From positions 496,001 to 560,000 of the forward strand of contig OY782827.1 in NCBI GenBank assembly GCA_963678395.1: DNA of 64,000 nt. The letters run 5' to 3'. Under the pieces are notes generated by a model, which saw only the letters and a list, made by a program, of their open reading frames with translations, was not told where the DNA came from and searched no databases. Made by a program: the position numbers and the translations under genes. Of this stretch, positions 41,929 to 50,552 are shown in pieces (position 1 is the first letter of the stretch; every line of letters begins with the position of its first letter). Source of the stretch: JAAYAE01 sp963678395 (GTDB lineage Bacteria > Bacillota > Negativicutes > Acidaminococcales > Acidaminococcaceae).

Positions 41929-43203
41929 ATGTTAGATATGAAATTTGTCAGAGAGAATCCGGAAAAAGTTGAACAAGCCATGAAAAACCGTAACATGGAT
42001 AAAAACTTGGATGATTTTTTGGCTTTGGAGAAAAAACGCAGGGAAATATTACAAGAAGTAGAGGCAGATAAGAGCCAACGCAATCTTGTTTCCGGTGAAA
42101 TTAGTAAAATGAAAAAATCCGGCGAAAATGCTGATGCACAAATAAAAGCTATGCGTGCATTGGGGGAAAAAATAGCTGCAGATGATAAAATTTTAAAAGA
42201 TACAGAGTTACAGCTAAAGGAAATTTTGTTGACGATTCCTAATATGCCTGCTGATGATGTGCCGGTGGGTAAAGACGAAAATGACAATCTTGTTATTAGA
42301 ACTATAGGCGAGCCTAAAAAGTTTGATTTTCAACCGCAAGCGCATTGGGATATTGGCGAAAAATTAGGCATTTTAGATTTTGAAAGGGCAGCTAAAGTTA
42401 CCGGTGCTCGTTTTGTTTTTTATAAGGGCTTGGGATCTCGTTTAGAACGTTCAGTTTATAATTTCATGTTAGATGTACATACTTCTAAACATGGTTATAC
42501 TGAAATCTTTCCTCCATATATAGTTAATAAAGAAAGTATGACAGGTACAGGTCAGTTGCCAAAATTTGCTGAAGACATGTTCAAGCTGGAAGGTTTAGAC
42601 TATTACTTAATTCCTACAGCAGAAGTACCGGTTACTAATTATCATCGCGGTGAGATTTTAAACCAGGAAGATTTGCCTATAAAGTATTGCGCTTATAGTG
42701 CTTGCTTTAGAGCAGAGGCTGGCAGTGCAGGTCGAGATACTAGAGGCCTTATACGTCAGCATCAATTTAACAAAGTTGAATTAGTTAAATTTACCAAGCC
42801 GGAAGATTCTTGGGCGGAGTTAGATAAATTGACAAATGATGCTGAGGACATTTTACAATTATTGAAGTTGCCGTATCATGTGGTACGCTTGTGTACAGGT
42901 GATATTGGTTTTAGTTCGGCTACCACATATGATTTGGAAGTCTGGATACCCGCATCTGATTGTTATCGTGAAATTTCTTCCTGCTCAAATTTTTTAGATT
43001 TTCAAGCTAGACGTGCAGATATTAAGTTTAGACGTGGGCCCAAGGAAAAACCGGAATATGTACATACGTTAAATGGTTCAGGATTGGCGGTGGGACGTAC
43101 TGTTTGTGCTATATTAGAGAACTATCAAAACGCCGATGGTTCTGTTACTATACCGGATGTGCTTGTGCCATATATGGGTTGCACTGAAATTAAAGCAAAA
43201 TAA
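41929..43203 (+). CDS. serS: Seryl-tRNA synthetase
   Basis: SerS charges tRNA-Ser with serine. The 424-residue protein has the N-terminal coiled-coil arm (about 1-105; MLDMKFVRENPEKVEQAMKNR) that binds the long variable arm of tRNA-Ser, then the class II core: motif 1 region near 190, TAEVPVTNYHRGEIL, motif 2 CFRAEAGSAGRDTRGLIRQHQF and motif 3 LNGSGLAVGRTVCAILEN. The start at 41929 is chosen since GGGGG lies 8 bases upstream; the ATG at 41923 is too close. It is monocistronic between two terminators. Glycine and serine metabolism being next door may be chance. Confidence 0.98.
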   Translation: MLDMKFVRENPEKVEQAMKNRNMDKNLDDFLALEKKRREILQEVEADKSQRNLVSGEISKMKKSGENADAQIKAMRALGEKIAADDKILKDTELQLKEILLTIPNMPADDVPVGKDENDNLVIRTIGEPKKFDFQPQAHWDIGEKLGILDFERAAKVTGARFVFYKGLGSRLERSVYNFMLDVHTSKHGYTEIFPPYIVNKESMTGTGQLPKFAEDMFKLEGLDYYLIPTAEVPVTNYHRGEILNQEDLPIKYCAYSACFRAEAGSAGRDTRGLIRQHQFNKVELVKFTKPEDSWAELDKLTNDAEDILQLLKLPYHVVRLCTGDIGFSSATTYDLEVWIPASDCYREISSCSNFLDFQARRADIKFRRGPKEKPEYVHTLNGSGLAVGRTVCAILENYQNADGSVTIPDVLVPYMGCTEIKAK

Positions 43204-43210
43204 TTTGGCT

Positions 43211-43252
43211 GGATAGATTTCTCTTTGTTTTGAGAGATTTATCCGGTTTTTT
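43211..43252 (+). terminator. Terminator of serS
   Basis: A 13-bp stem (GGATAGATTTCTC with GAGAGATTTATCC, two G-U pairs) is followed by a T-rich tract. Confidence 0.85.
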
Positions 43253-43279
43253 GTTTAACAGAATATCTGCCTTTGTTGC

Positions 43280-43315
43280 ATAGGGCTAACTACTATATAT
43301 AGTGGTTAGCCCTAT
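43280..43315. repeat. Long inverted repeat in the serS-ldc gap
   Basis: ATAGGGCTAACTACTA and its near-perfect complement form a 16-bp stem with a TATA loop. A second copy of TAGGGCTA (about 43374-43381) follows. It may be a second terminator or a small repeat element. The rest of the 43316-43447 gap holds only three CTCAA repeats. Confidence 0.75.
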
Positions 43316-43447
43316 TGTTTATGGGTTCAAAACAAGGGAATTTTGCCTTATTATCGGGTTAATACGCTTTAAATAGGGCTATTATGAGGTTTTTCATACT
43401 TTTGCCACAAAGAACTCAAAAGTACTCAATTTTTCTCAATTTTCCTA

Positions 43448-43475
43448 TTGCACTTTCCTGAAATAGTAGTATAAT
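43448..43475 (+). promoter_or_regulatory. Promoter of the Lys/Orn decarboxylase gene
   Basis: TTGCAC, a 16-base spacer and TATAAT end 41 bases before the start codon. Confidence 0.7.
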
Positions 43476-43516
43476 GAGCTACAGTAAATTAAAGCATTAG
43501 CAAGGGGAGGGTGTAT

Positions 43517-44689
43517 ATGAAGAGACATAGTTTTTTTCAACTGTCACAAGACGCTGTGACGAAACTGGCGGAAAACTTCGAGACGCCGTTACTGGTCCTT
43601 TCATTAGACCAGATTGAGAAGAATTATTGTTTTTTAAAAACGCATTTACCGAAAGTAAGGCTGCATTACGCTATGAAGGCTAATCCGGATTTGCGTATTC
43701 TGGAAAGATTGTCGGAATTAGGCACTTCTTTTGATGTAGCATCTGATGGTGAAATTAGAACGTTAGCTGAATTAGGCATTCAGGGTCAACGTATGATATA
43801 TGCGAATCCAATTAAAACATTAGGCGGTTTCAGAGCTTGTAAAGATGCAGAAGTCAGTAGGATGACTTTTGACAGCGCAAGTGAAATAGAAAAGATTGCT
43901 AAATACTGTCCAGGGGCTACGATTCTATTGCGTTTGAGGATAGATAATACAAAGGCCCATGTTGATTTAAACAAGAAGTTTGGCGCTCCCAAAGAAAAAG
44001 CCTTAGAGCTTATAAAAACGGCTCTAGCAGCAGGCCTTAATGCAGCAGGGATAGCTTTCCACGTTGGTAGTCAGACAATATCTGCAGACCCATATTTGGA
44101 GGCCTTAGAAATTGTTCGTACCATTTATGCTGAAGCTAAAGCAGAAGGTATAGAGTTACCTGTTTTGGATATTGGTGGAGGAATGCCTGTGCCGGAACCA
44201 AAGGTGCGTTTTAATTTAGCTGCCATGTTAGGTCAAATAAATTCTCGTTTGGAAGAAGATTTTCCTAATACGGAAATATGGGCAGAACCTGGTCGTTTCA
44301 TGTGTGGCACGGCAATGAATTTAATTACTAGTGTTATTGGAGTAAACGAAAGAAATGGCCAAAGTTGGTACTTCTTGGATGACGGCATTTATGGAACTTT
44401 TTCCGGTGTCATCTTTGATCAGTGGGATTACAAGCTTATCAGCTTTAAGGAAGGTGCTAAGCACAAAGCTACTTTTGCAGGACCAAGTTGCGATTCCTTA
44501 GATATTATGTTCCGTGGTAAGATGACTGCACATTTAGAAGTAGGCGATCTTATTTTAGTTCCTTTGTGTGGTGCTTATACTTCGGCTTCAGCTACTACTT
44601 TTAATGGTTTTCACAAAGCTCAGATTGTTATTTGGGAAGAAGTTAGCGTAGCCTTGGGTATAGAAAAATGCTTAGCAAAGGCAGTTTAA
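43517..44689 (+). CDS. ldc: Lysine/ornithine decarboxylase, fold-type III
   Basis: This 390-residue PLP enzyme belongs to the alanine-racemase-fold decarboxylases. It has the PLP lysine at residue 54 (HYAMKANPD), the glycine-rich PLP phosphate loop DIGGGMP, FHVGSQ, and the C-terminal CDSLDIM with the catalytic Cys across the dimer interface. Length and blocks fit the Lys/Orn decarboxylase of Selenomonas, which makes the cadaverine (or putrescine) attached to peptidoglycan in Negativicutes. The SLH domain of OmpM-type porins binds this modification. The start at 43517 has GGGGAGGG upstream; the GTG at 43511 is unlikely. Biosynthetic ornithine decarboxylase or carboxynorspermidine decarboxylase are possible alternatives. 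It is monocistronic. Confidence 0.85.
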   Translation: MKRHSFFQLSQDAVTKLAENFETPLLVLSLDQIEKNYCFLKTHLPKVRLHYAMKANPDLRILERLSELGTSFDVASDGEIRTLAELGIQGQRMIYANPIKTLGGFRACKDAEVSRMTFDSASEIEKIAKYCPGATILLRLRIDNTKAHVDLNKKFGAPKEKALELIKTALAAGLNAAGIAFHVGSQTISADPYLEALEIVRTIYAEAKAEGIELPVLDIGGGMPVPEPKVRFNLAAMLGQINSRLEEDFPNTEIWAEPGRFMCGTAMNLITSVIGVNERNGQSWYFLDDGIYGTFSGVIFDQWDYKLISFKEGAKHKATFAGPSCDSLDIMFRGKMTAHLEVGDLILVPLCGAYTSASATTFNGFHKAQIVIWEEVSVALGIEKCLAKAV

Positions 44690-44701
44690 TTTTATAGTTA
44701 G

Positions 44702-44738
44702 AACGGATATTCCACTTTTAAGGGAATATCCGTTTTTT
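44702..44738 (+). terminator. Terminator of the decarboxylase gene
   Basis: A 12-bp stem (AACGGATATTCC with GGAATATCCGTT) is followed by a T6 run. Confidence 0.9.
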
Positions 44739-44876
44739 ACATTAAAAGCTACTGTTAATGCTTATTTATCATAGTCGTAAAAATGTAATAGCAATACTGC
44801 CTGGTTTATAAAGAGAAAATTTATGTTAGAATAATGATAGTTATATTATAAACAAATTTAATCAGGAGGTATTATT

Positions 44877-46154
44877 ATGACAATAAAAGAGTATGATTTT
44901 GCCTGTGGTCGAGGACGAAAAAAAATTAATTTGGCTGCAGATAAAGTGCTAAAAGAAGTCCGTACCAAGGAATTTACACCTTTAGAAGATATTAAAGCAT
45001 CTGTTTTGGATGCGCTTTACCATCCTATTGGCATACCACCAATAAACGAAGTGGTAAAACCGGGACAAACTATTGCTTTTATTTGTAACGACCCTACCCG
45101 CGTAGCCAACAGCTATGATTTTATGCCTATTATGGTCAATGAAATGAACAAACTAGGGGTTAAAGATGAGGATATGCAAATTGTGTTTGCGTTAGGAACT
45201 CATCGTAATATGACGCAAGAGGAAATGATTGAGGCCGTTGGCGCTAATGTTGCCGGGCGCTTAAAAATGTATAATAGTACAGCTATCGTAGAAGACGATT
45301 TTGAATATTTTGGTGATACCAGCAGAAAAACACCGGTGTGGATTAATAAGCATCTATGTCATGTAGACCATATTTTTTTAACAGGAACTATAGTTCATCA
45401 TTATTTTAGTGGGTATGGTGGAGGGCGTAAAGCGGTGTTGCCGGGCTGCGCCGCTATGGAAACTGTGCGCTGTAATCATAGCTGGATGTTAGATACTAAT
45501 GCTGGACTAGGAAAAACTATAGGAAACCCTGTTTATGAAGATCAAATGGAAGGAGTGGCCTTATTTGCTAAAGGACGTTCTCTCATTTTATTTAATGCTA
45601 TTTTGAATGCTAAACACCAATTTTTGCGGATGTTTGCAGGAGACTATATTATGGCTCACAAAGAAGCGTGTAAATTTGTTGATGAAGTGTATGGAGTAGT
45701 TATACCGCAATTAGCTGATGTAGTTATTGTTTCTTGTGGTGGCTATCCGAAAGATATTAACGTTTATCAAATGCAAAAAAACATGGATAATGCGCGCTGT
45801 GCTGTACGTGAGGGTGGTGTAGTAATTCTTTTAGCAGAATGTGAAGAAGGTAGTGGTTCTAAAGTTTTAGAAGAAACTTGCAAACGCCTAGGTTCTTGTG
45901 ATGCTATTGAGAAAGAACTGGAAGCTAATTTTGTCATTGGTGCTAATAAAGCGTACGCCGTTACGCGTCTAATGAAAAACGTTAAATATATTTTAGTTTC
46001 GGCTCTGGACCATCAATTGGCTAAAGATATGCTTTTTGCGGGAGTAGTAGACAGCGTGGAAGAAGCTCTAACTATAGCAGAAAAAGAAGTGGGGCAAGAT
46101 TACAGTGTAATTCTTATGCCAGAAGGATCTTTGACCGTTCCCAGAGTAGGATAA
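44877..46154 (+). CDS. larA: Nickel-dependent lactate racemase family protein
   Basis: LarA interconverts D- and L-lactate (or other 2-hydroxy acids) with a nickel-pincer cofactor. The 425-residue protein keeps the residues that matter, shifted by one relative to the Lactobacillus plantarum enzyme: His109 (LGTHRNMT), His174/175 (IVHHYF), Lys185 (GGGRKAVLPG, the cofactor attachment lysine) and His201 (CNHSWM). AGGAGGT lies 8 bases before the ATG. It stands alone here; the cofactor genes larB, larC and larE and the nickel channel larD are not in the window. Because the family includes racemases for other hydroxy acids, the substrate is uncertain, though lactate fits the hydroxy-acid oxidase-like gene at 30.4 kb. 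Confidence 0.9.
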   Translation: MTIKEYDFACGRGRKKINLAADKVLKEVRTKEFTPLEDIKASVLDALYHPIGIPPINEVVKPGQTIAFICNDPTRVANSYDFMPIMVNEMNKLGVKDEDMQIVFALGTHRNMTQEEMIEAVGANVAGRLKMYNSTAIVEDDFEYFGDTSRKTPVWINKHLCHVDHIFLTGTIVHHYFSGYGGGRKAVLPGCAAMETVRCNHSWMLDTNAGLGKTIGNPVYEDQMEGVALFAKGRSLILFNAILNAKHQFLRMFAGDYIMAHKEACKFVDEVYGVVIPQLADVVIVSCGGYPKDINVYQMQKNMDNARCAVREGGVVILLAECEEGSGSKVLEETCKRLGSCDAIEKELEANFVIGANKAYAVTRLMKNVKYILVSALDHQLAKDMLFAGVVDSVEEALTIAEKEVGQDYSVILMPEGSLTVPRVG

Positions 46155-46175
46155 TAATATGATTTACATAGGATA

Positions 46176-46218
46176 AAAACAAAGGTGGCGAGCATTTTAT
46201 GCTCGCCACCTTTGTTTT
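46176..46218. terminator. Bidirectional terminator
   Basis: A 20-bp perfect stem (AAAACAAAGGTGGCGAGCAT with its complement) and a 3-base loop lie between convergent genes and touch the stop codon at 46218. Confidence 0.93.
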
Positions 46219-46646
46219 TATAGTAACCTATTAGTTTCATTTTCATTTAGAATGTTTAAGCCATTTTTAGCTAAGAGAGCGGCAAGAATCCCGTTTCCGT
46301 TAATAATGGTTCCGGTAAAGGTTCCATCATATATTTTTTTATACCCACAAGATGGGCTGTGCTCTTTCAAAATAGCATATTTACAATTATATAGCTTGGC
46401 CAATTTGAGAATTTCTTGCGCACCGCGCTCAAAATATTCAGTGAGATCTTTTCCGTTTTGAGAAATAACTCGACCGTTTTTTATTTCACTAGATTCTCTA
46501 GGAGTACTTAGTCCCCCATATATCTCAGGGCAAATGGGAATTAAATTATGTTTTTTTAGCAATTGTGCAGTGGTGGGCATGGTTTGTCCTTGTCCGTTAT
46601 AACGACAATTTAAGCTTAACAAGCAGGCACTAACTAAAATATTCAT
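46218..46646 (-). CDS. DUF523/TudS-like protein
   Basis: This 142-residue protein belongs to the DUF523 family, whose studied member TudS is a [4Fe-4S] thiouracil desulfidase. Conserved features are visible: SACLLSLNCRYNG (Cys8, Cys14), a CPE motif (LIPICPEIYGGLSTPR), and HSPSCGYKKIYDGTFTG with the third cluster cysteine. The ATG follows AGGAGG. It is monocistronic. Thiouracil detoxification or tRNA thionucleoside salvage is a possible role, but the short DUF523 proteins are not all characterised. Confidence 0.85.
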   Translation of the reverse strand: MNILVSACLLSLNCRYNGQGQTMPTTAQLLKKHNLIPICPEIYGGLSTPRESSEIKNGRVISQNGKDLTEYFERGAQEILKLAKLYNCKYAILKEHSPSCGYKKIYDGTFTGTIINGNGILAALLAKNGLNILNENETNRLL

Positions 46647-46920
46647 CTAATGAATGACCTCCTAAAGGCAAATGAATAGTATATAAATACAACTATTACC
46701 ACGCTATATTAACATAGTAGTCGTAAAAAAACAAACTAGCTTAAAGTTTGGAACGTGTAGGAAGGCAAGAGTTGTTAGAAGTGGAGCAACAAATTAATAG
46801 CTTTAGTAAGTTTAGTAGTAAGCAAATTACTCCTGGCTCTCACTTTTTTTTGTTTTGTGATATACTAATTATTAAATGATATAAAATCGCAATTAATATT
46901 AAAGTGAAGGAGGGCTGAAA

Positions 46921-47593
46921 GTGTTTCGTTTCGCAGTTTGTTGCTCTGGGAGCGAGGATATCAAAATGCTTTGTGGTTATTTGCAGGAGCTTTGGCAGGA
47001 AGAATATGCAGTAGAAACTATTCCTTTTACTAGAGGGGCAGATTTGCTTTGTGCTTATAAAAACGTAGAACATTTTGATGTAATTGTTTTAGATACGGCT
47101 ACGGAGAAATTTATAAATCAAGATATACTACAACAAATTTATAAATATGATACTAATGTTACTATAATTATTTTAACAACACAGGAACCTGTGGTAGAGA
47201 GCTATAAAGCAGTTGTTTTTGACAGAGATAAGCGTTTTGCTCGCAAGATTGGCAATAGAAGAAAATATTTATTATAAATTTAACAATATACGAGGCTTAA
47301 ATAAGGTTAAATTATCTGATGTTTATTATTTTGAATCCAATATGCGCAATATTAGAATTTGTGAAAAAGGCAATGAGTATATATTTACAGGCAAAATTAG
47401 TGATGTAGAGAATGAACTAGCAAAACAAGATTTTGTACGTAATCATAAAAGTTATGTTGTTAACTTGAAATATGTAAAAAATATCTACAAAGACACTATA
47501 ATTATGGAGAATGAGGAAAAAATACCATTGAGTAAACATCGAAGCAAAAAAATGAGAGAGAGGGTTTTTCATTATATGAAGGCTCGTAGATAA
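46921..47593 (+). pseudogene. LytTR-family response regulator, frameshifted
   Basis: The GTG start at 46921 has AGGAGGG 7 bases upstream. The first frame encodes a receiver-like domain with the acidic pair near residue 12 and the phosphate-acceptor Asp in VIVLDT, running to FDRDKRFARKI. The frame then stops, while the next frame continues LAIEENIYYKFNNIRGLNKVKLSDVYYFESNMRNIRI, a clear LytTR DNA-binding domain ending at 47593. One extra T at 47248-47251 joins the two as KILAIEENI, giving about 224 residues. No histidine kinase gene is next to it. The upstream gap (46647-46920) contains a short open stretch (about 46748-46875) that might be a remnant of another gene. The regulator is probably inactive unless the frameshift is a sequencing error. 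Confidence 0.82.
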
Positions 47594-47643
47594 TAAGGGA
47601 TTTAGAGTAAATATTAATATTTTTCATATTATAATATGCAAGC

Positions 47644-47693
47644 AAAAAATAAGTGCAGAGGCGAAAACACTTTCGCTGCTGCACTTATTTTTT
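47644..47693. terminator. Bidirectional terminator
   Basis: A 23-base arm (21 of 23 pairing) beginning AAAAAATAAGTGCAG lies between the LytTR gene and the convergent DUF401 gene. Confidence 0.9.
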
Positions 47694-48909
47694 AGAGAGA
47701 AAAGTAGGTAACTATACTAAAGATGCTTAAAATTAAAACTTCAATTAAAGCAATAGGTTTTAGGGTTTTAAAAAAATCCGCTTTGAAATAATCCAATGTT
47801 ACCATAAGGCATACATGTGTGGGTGTAATCATTTGCCCTGCGATACCAAAAACCATAGCAACACCAAACAGAACGATATTGTCAGGAGCCATAGCGGCTA
47901 CAATGGGAAGAACGATTGCTACATGTCCTTGGGAAAGACCTGTTAAAATACCGATGATAAAGGATACGCAGGCAATAATAACGGCAGGCGGCAAAGGGGC
48001 GGCATTAAAGGCTGCCACAATAGCACTTAAGATTTCGGTAACGGTAAGTAGTTGGATAAAATAAAAAATGCAAACTACGTTTAGCAGCATTTTGATATCC
48101 AAGGATTCAAGGAAGACATTTTTAACATTTAAAGTGCGATTAGTTGCTCGGAGCAAAAAAATCATACCAAATACAACCAATCCCATAGAGACAGCTGCTC
48201 CTATATGAAAGAAAACTACCAAAAGAAAATTAATAATTACAGGAGCTAAGGATAAAGCCACATCGGCAATATTTTTATATTTTTCTTTTTTTGAACAAAA
48301 GTTTTTTTCTTTGGGTGGTAACTTTAAAGGTCTAATACAAAATATCCAGCCCAAGGCAAAGGCCACAATAGAAAGCCAGCCAAGATGCATAACAAATTTA
48401 CTTATGGGCAGCATGGCAATGCTGCAAGCCATAATCATACCAGGATTAATAGGATTAGAGTATTCAAAAATATGGCGAAAATAAAAGTTAATAGAACTTT
48501 TTGCGGCAGCAGAAATATTGGTTCCTGTACTGGCTGTTTCTACAATAGGGGCGGAAAAGCGGGCGCCACCAAGCGAAGGTAAAAGGCCTAAAAAGGCCGG
48601 CATAATCGCTAAGGTAAATTTTTCACTAGGAAAGAGCCTTTGTAAAGCGCGAACCATGCCATCTAAAGTTCCACTAGTTCGTAACTCGATTTCCAGACAC
48701 ATAACAAAATATAAAGCGAAAAGCAAGTCATAAGTACGTTGCATAGTAAAGGTCTGATAGCCTGCAGTAATAAAGTGTATAGGATCAGGGGCTTTAACTG
48801 CCCACATAAAGAGGCCGCCTAGTAAAATAGATGGACCTATTGGGTAATGTCTCCTCAACATAAATAAAATAATACCCATAGATATAGCTATAATAAGAAA
48901 TATATTCAT
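47692..48909 (-). CDS. DUF401 family membrane protein
   Basis: This 405-residue membrane protein has about 10-12 hydrophobic segments and matches the DUF401 family by its blocks PAFLGLLPSLGGARFSAPIVE, RHIFEYSNPINPGMI and LTGLSQGHVAIVLPIVAAM. It has the look of an ion-transporter-superfamily carrier with two similar halves. The substrate is unknown. The start is placed at 48909 (MNIFLIIAIS), as AAAGGA lies about 9 bases upstream and 12 extra residues of the longer frame are polar. It is monocistronic and convergent with the LytTR gene. Confidence 0.85.
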   Translation of the reverse strand: MNIFLIIAISMGIILFMLRRHYPIGPSILLGGLFMWAVKAPDPIHFITAGYQTFTMQRTYDLLFALYFVMCLEIELRTSGTLDGMVRALQRLFPSEKFTLAIMPAFLGLLPSLGGARFSAPIVETASTGTNISAAAKSSINFYFRHIFEYSNPINPGMIMACSIAMLPISKFVMHLGWLSIVAFALGWIFCIRPLKLPPKEKNFCSKKEKYKNIADVALSLAPVIINFLLVVFFHIGAAVSMGLVVFGMIFLLRATNRTLNVKNVFLESLDIKMLLNVVCIFYFIQLLTVTEILSAIVAAFNAAPLPPAVIIACVSFIIGILTGLSQGHVAIVLPIVAAMAPDNIVLFGVAMVFGIAGQMITPTHVCLMVTLDYFKADFFKTLKPIALIEVLILSIFSIVTYFSL

Positions 48910-49076
48910 AAAATCAAATCCTTTGCTTATGTTAGATAAATTCATTATACATTATTTGGGCGAAAAATAATGAACTTTGGTGTATAATATACAAGATATA
49001 AGAAAATTAGTTCTTTGTTAGCAAAAAAAGCAACAATAAAGTTCCTTTAATAGGGAGAATACAGGAGAGTATGATT

Positions 49077-49388
49077 GTGTCCGAAAAAGAAACTAAGGTT
49101 TTAGGCGAAGAAGATTTTTTAAAACATGCAGAATCAATTCATAAGCAAATAAGAAATAACGATAAGTTAACTTCTGAAGGCAAACGAGCTACTCTAACTA
49201 TTTTGGATGGAATAATGAAATCAGTTAAGGTACATGGAGCAAGACAGCATGGGATTACTAAAAAAATGTTAAAAGTAGCGCTTACGGTTTTTGCTAAAAT
49301 GGCTGAAGATAAAAGATATAGTCCTGAAAAATTGGCGGTTTTGCGTTCATTAGTTATGATTACTTTAGAAGGTATAAAAGCTAAGTAA
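49077..49388 (+). CDS. Small helical protein of unknown function
   Basis: This 103-residue protein reads as four to five amphipathic helices with many Lys, Glu and Ala and no Cys, signal peptide or membrane segment. AGGAGA ends 8 bases before the GTG at 49077, so this start is preferred over the ATG at 49071, only 2 bases from the site. I do not recognise the family. It is the first of a run of plus-strand genes (guanine-deaminase-like, mntP, dinB) with gaps of 60, 8 and 73 bases, so it may share their transcript. Confidence 0.65.
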   Translation: MSEKETKVLGEEDFLKHAESIHKQIRNNDKLTSEGKRATLTILDGIMKSVKVHGARQHGITKKMLKVALTVFAKMAEDKRYSPEKLAVLRSLVMITLEGIKAK

Positions 49389-49448
49389 ATTGGAGCAGCA
49401 ACTTGAATTAAAAATGTTACTAACCTGTTAATTCGGAGGAATGCAAAC

Positions 49449-49910
49449 ATGGAGTTTATGCATGCGGCTATTATTGAGTCAGAAAAAAAATTGAAAACCG
49501 CCGACGGTGGGCCATTTGGAGCTGTAGTTGTTAAAAATAGCAAAATTATTGGACGTGGACACAATGAAGTTATAAAAAACAATGATCCCACTTGTCACGG
49601 AGAAGTTCAAGCTATTCGTTCTGCCTGCAAAAAATTAGGAACTTATGATTTAACAGGCTGTGAACTCTATACATCAGCAATGCCTTGCCCTATGTGTTTA
49701 GGGGCTATTATTTGGGCCAATATTAAAGTAGTGTATTATGGTAACAGTGCTAAAGACACAGCTCAAAGTGGGTTTAGAGATGATTTTATCTATCGTTTTA
49801 TAGAGGGAAAATGCAAAGATGGAGAAGTTTTACAATTAACACAAATGTTGCGTGAAGAAGCGATTGTCGCTTTTGAGAAATATAAGGAACAGAATATGAC
49901 GATTTATTGA
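49449..49910 (+). CDS. Guanine-deaminase-like nucleoside deaminase
   Basis: This 153-residue zinc enzyme of the cytidine deaminase fold has the metal/catalytic motif CHGEV (His50, Glu52) and PCPMC (Cys80, Cys83). Blocks GGPFGAVVVKN, NDPT and GAIIWANIKVVYYG, along with a C-terminal swapped tail (FIYRFIEG), fit bacterial guanine deaminases such as Bacillus GuaD; tRNA adenosine deaminases (TadA) have HAE and lack this tail. The usual HAE is HGE here, a conservative change outside the ligands. GGAGGA precedes the ATG. mntP follows 8 bases later. Other purine substrates are possible. Confidence 0.85.
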   Translation: MEFMHAAIIESEKKLKTADGGPFGAVVVKNSKIIGRGHNEVIKNNDPTCHGEVQAIRSACKKLGTYDLTGCELYTSAMPCPMCLGAIIWANIKVVYYGNSAKDTAQSGFRDDFIYRFIEGKCKDGEVLQLTQMLREEAIVAFEKYKEQNMTIY

Positions 49911-49918
49911 GGTGAATT

Positions 49919-50479
49919 ATGAGCGATCTAACGTTATTAATGCTGGCAATTTCTTTATCAATGGATGCATTTGCCGTATCAGTCTGTGGAGGACTTTCTC
50001 TACCAAGCCAGCAACGCACTAAAGGCGGACTTATTTTTGGCATGTGGTTTGGTGGGTTCCAGGCTTTGATGCCTATTATCGGTTATTACATTGGAGCCCA
50101 TTTCGAAAAATTGATAGCTAGTTATGATCATTGGATTGCTTTTGGCCTTTTGAGTTATATAGGTGTTAGTATGTTGTTGGAAGCTAGGGACAGTTGTGTT
50201 TACAAGTATAATATTACAGATAATAAGAGAATGTTGACATTGGCTGTGGCCACAAGTATAGATGCTCTTGCCGTAGGAGTAAGCTTTGTGTTTTTGCATG
50301 TTGATATTGTAAACGCGGCTGTCTCGATAGGGGTAGCTACTTTTATAATTTCATTTTTAGGTTGTGTTTTTGGCAGCAAACTAGGTGCAACTAGCAGGTC
50401 AAAGGCGGAAATAACGGGTGGAATTGTACTTATTGGTTTAGGATGTAAAATTCTAGCAGAGCATTTGGGCTTTTTGTAA
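49919..50479 (+). CDS. mntP: Manganese efflux pump MntP
   Basis: MntP exports Mn(II). The 186-residue protein has six hydrophobic segments in two similar halves with the charged motifs SLSMDAFAVSVCGG (residues 12-25) and ATSIDALAVGVSF (about 110-122), in which the Asp residues lie in the membrane. No yybP-ykoY manganese riboswitch is seen, as the gene follows the deaminase by only 8 bases. Manganese control by the DtxR/MntR-type regulator at 10.2 kb is possible but no matching operator was identified. Confidence 0.95.
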   Translation: MSDLTLLMLAISLSMDAFAVSVCGGLSLPSQQRTKGGLIFGMWFGGFQALMPIIGYYIGAHFEKLIASYDHWIAFGLLSYIGVSMLLEARDSCVYKYNITDNKRMLTLAVATSIDALAVGVSFVFLHVDIVNAAVSIGVATFIISFLGCVFGSKLGATSRSKAEITGGIVLIGLGCKILAEHLGFL

Positions 50480-50552
50480 GGTTTAGTAAGAGTGAGGCAA
50501 TTTAGGTAGATCTAAAAGGTAAGTGCTTTTGTTTTTTTACAAGGAGAAAAAT

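Noticed and set aside
46748..46876. Short open frame before the LytTR regulator as a kinase remnant
   Set aside because: Only about 43 codons with a TTG start and no recognisable kinase motif; too weak to annotate.
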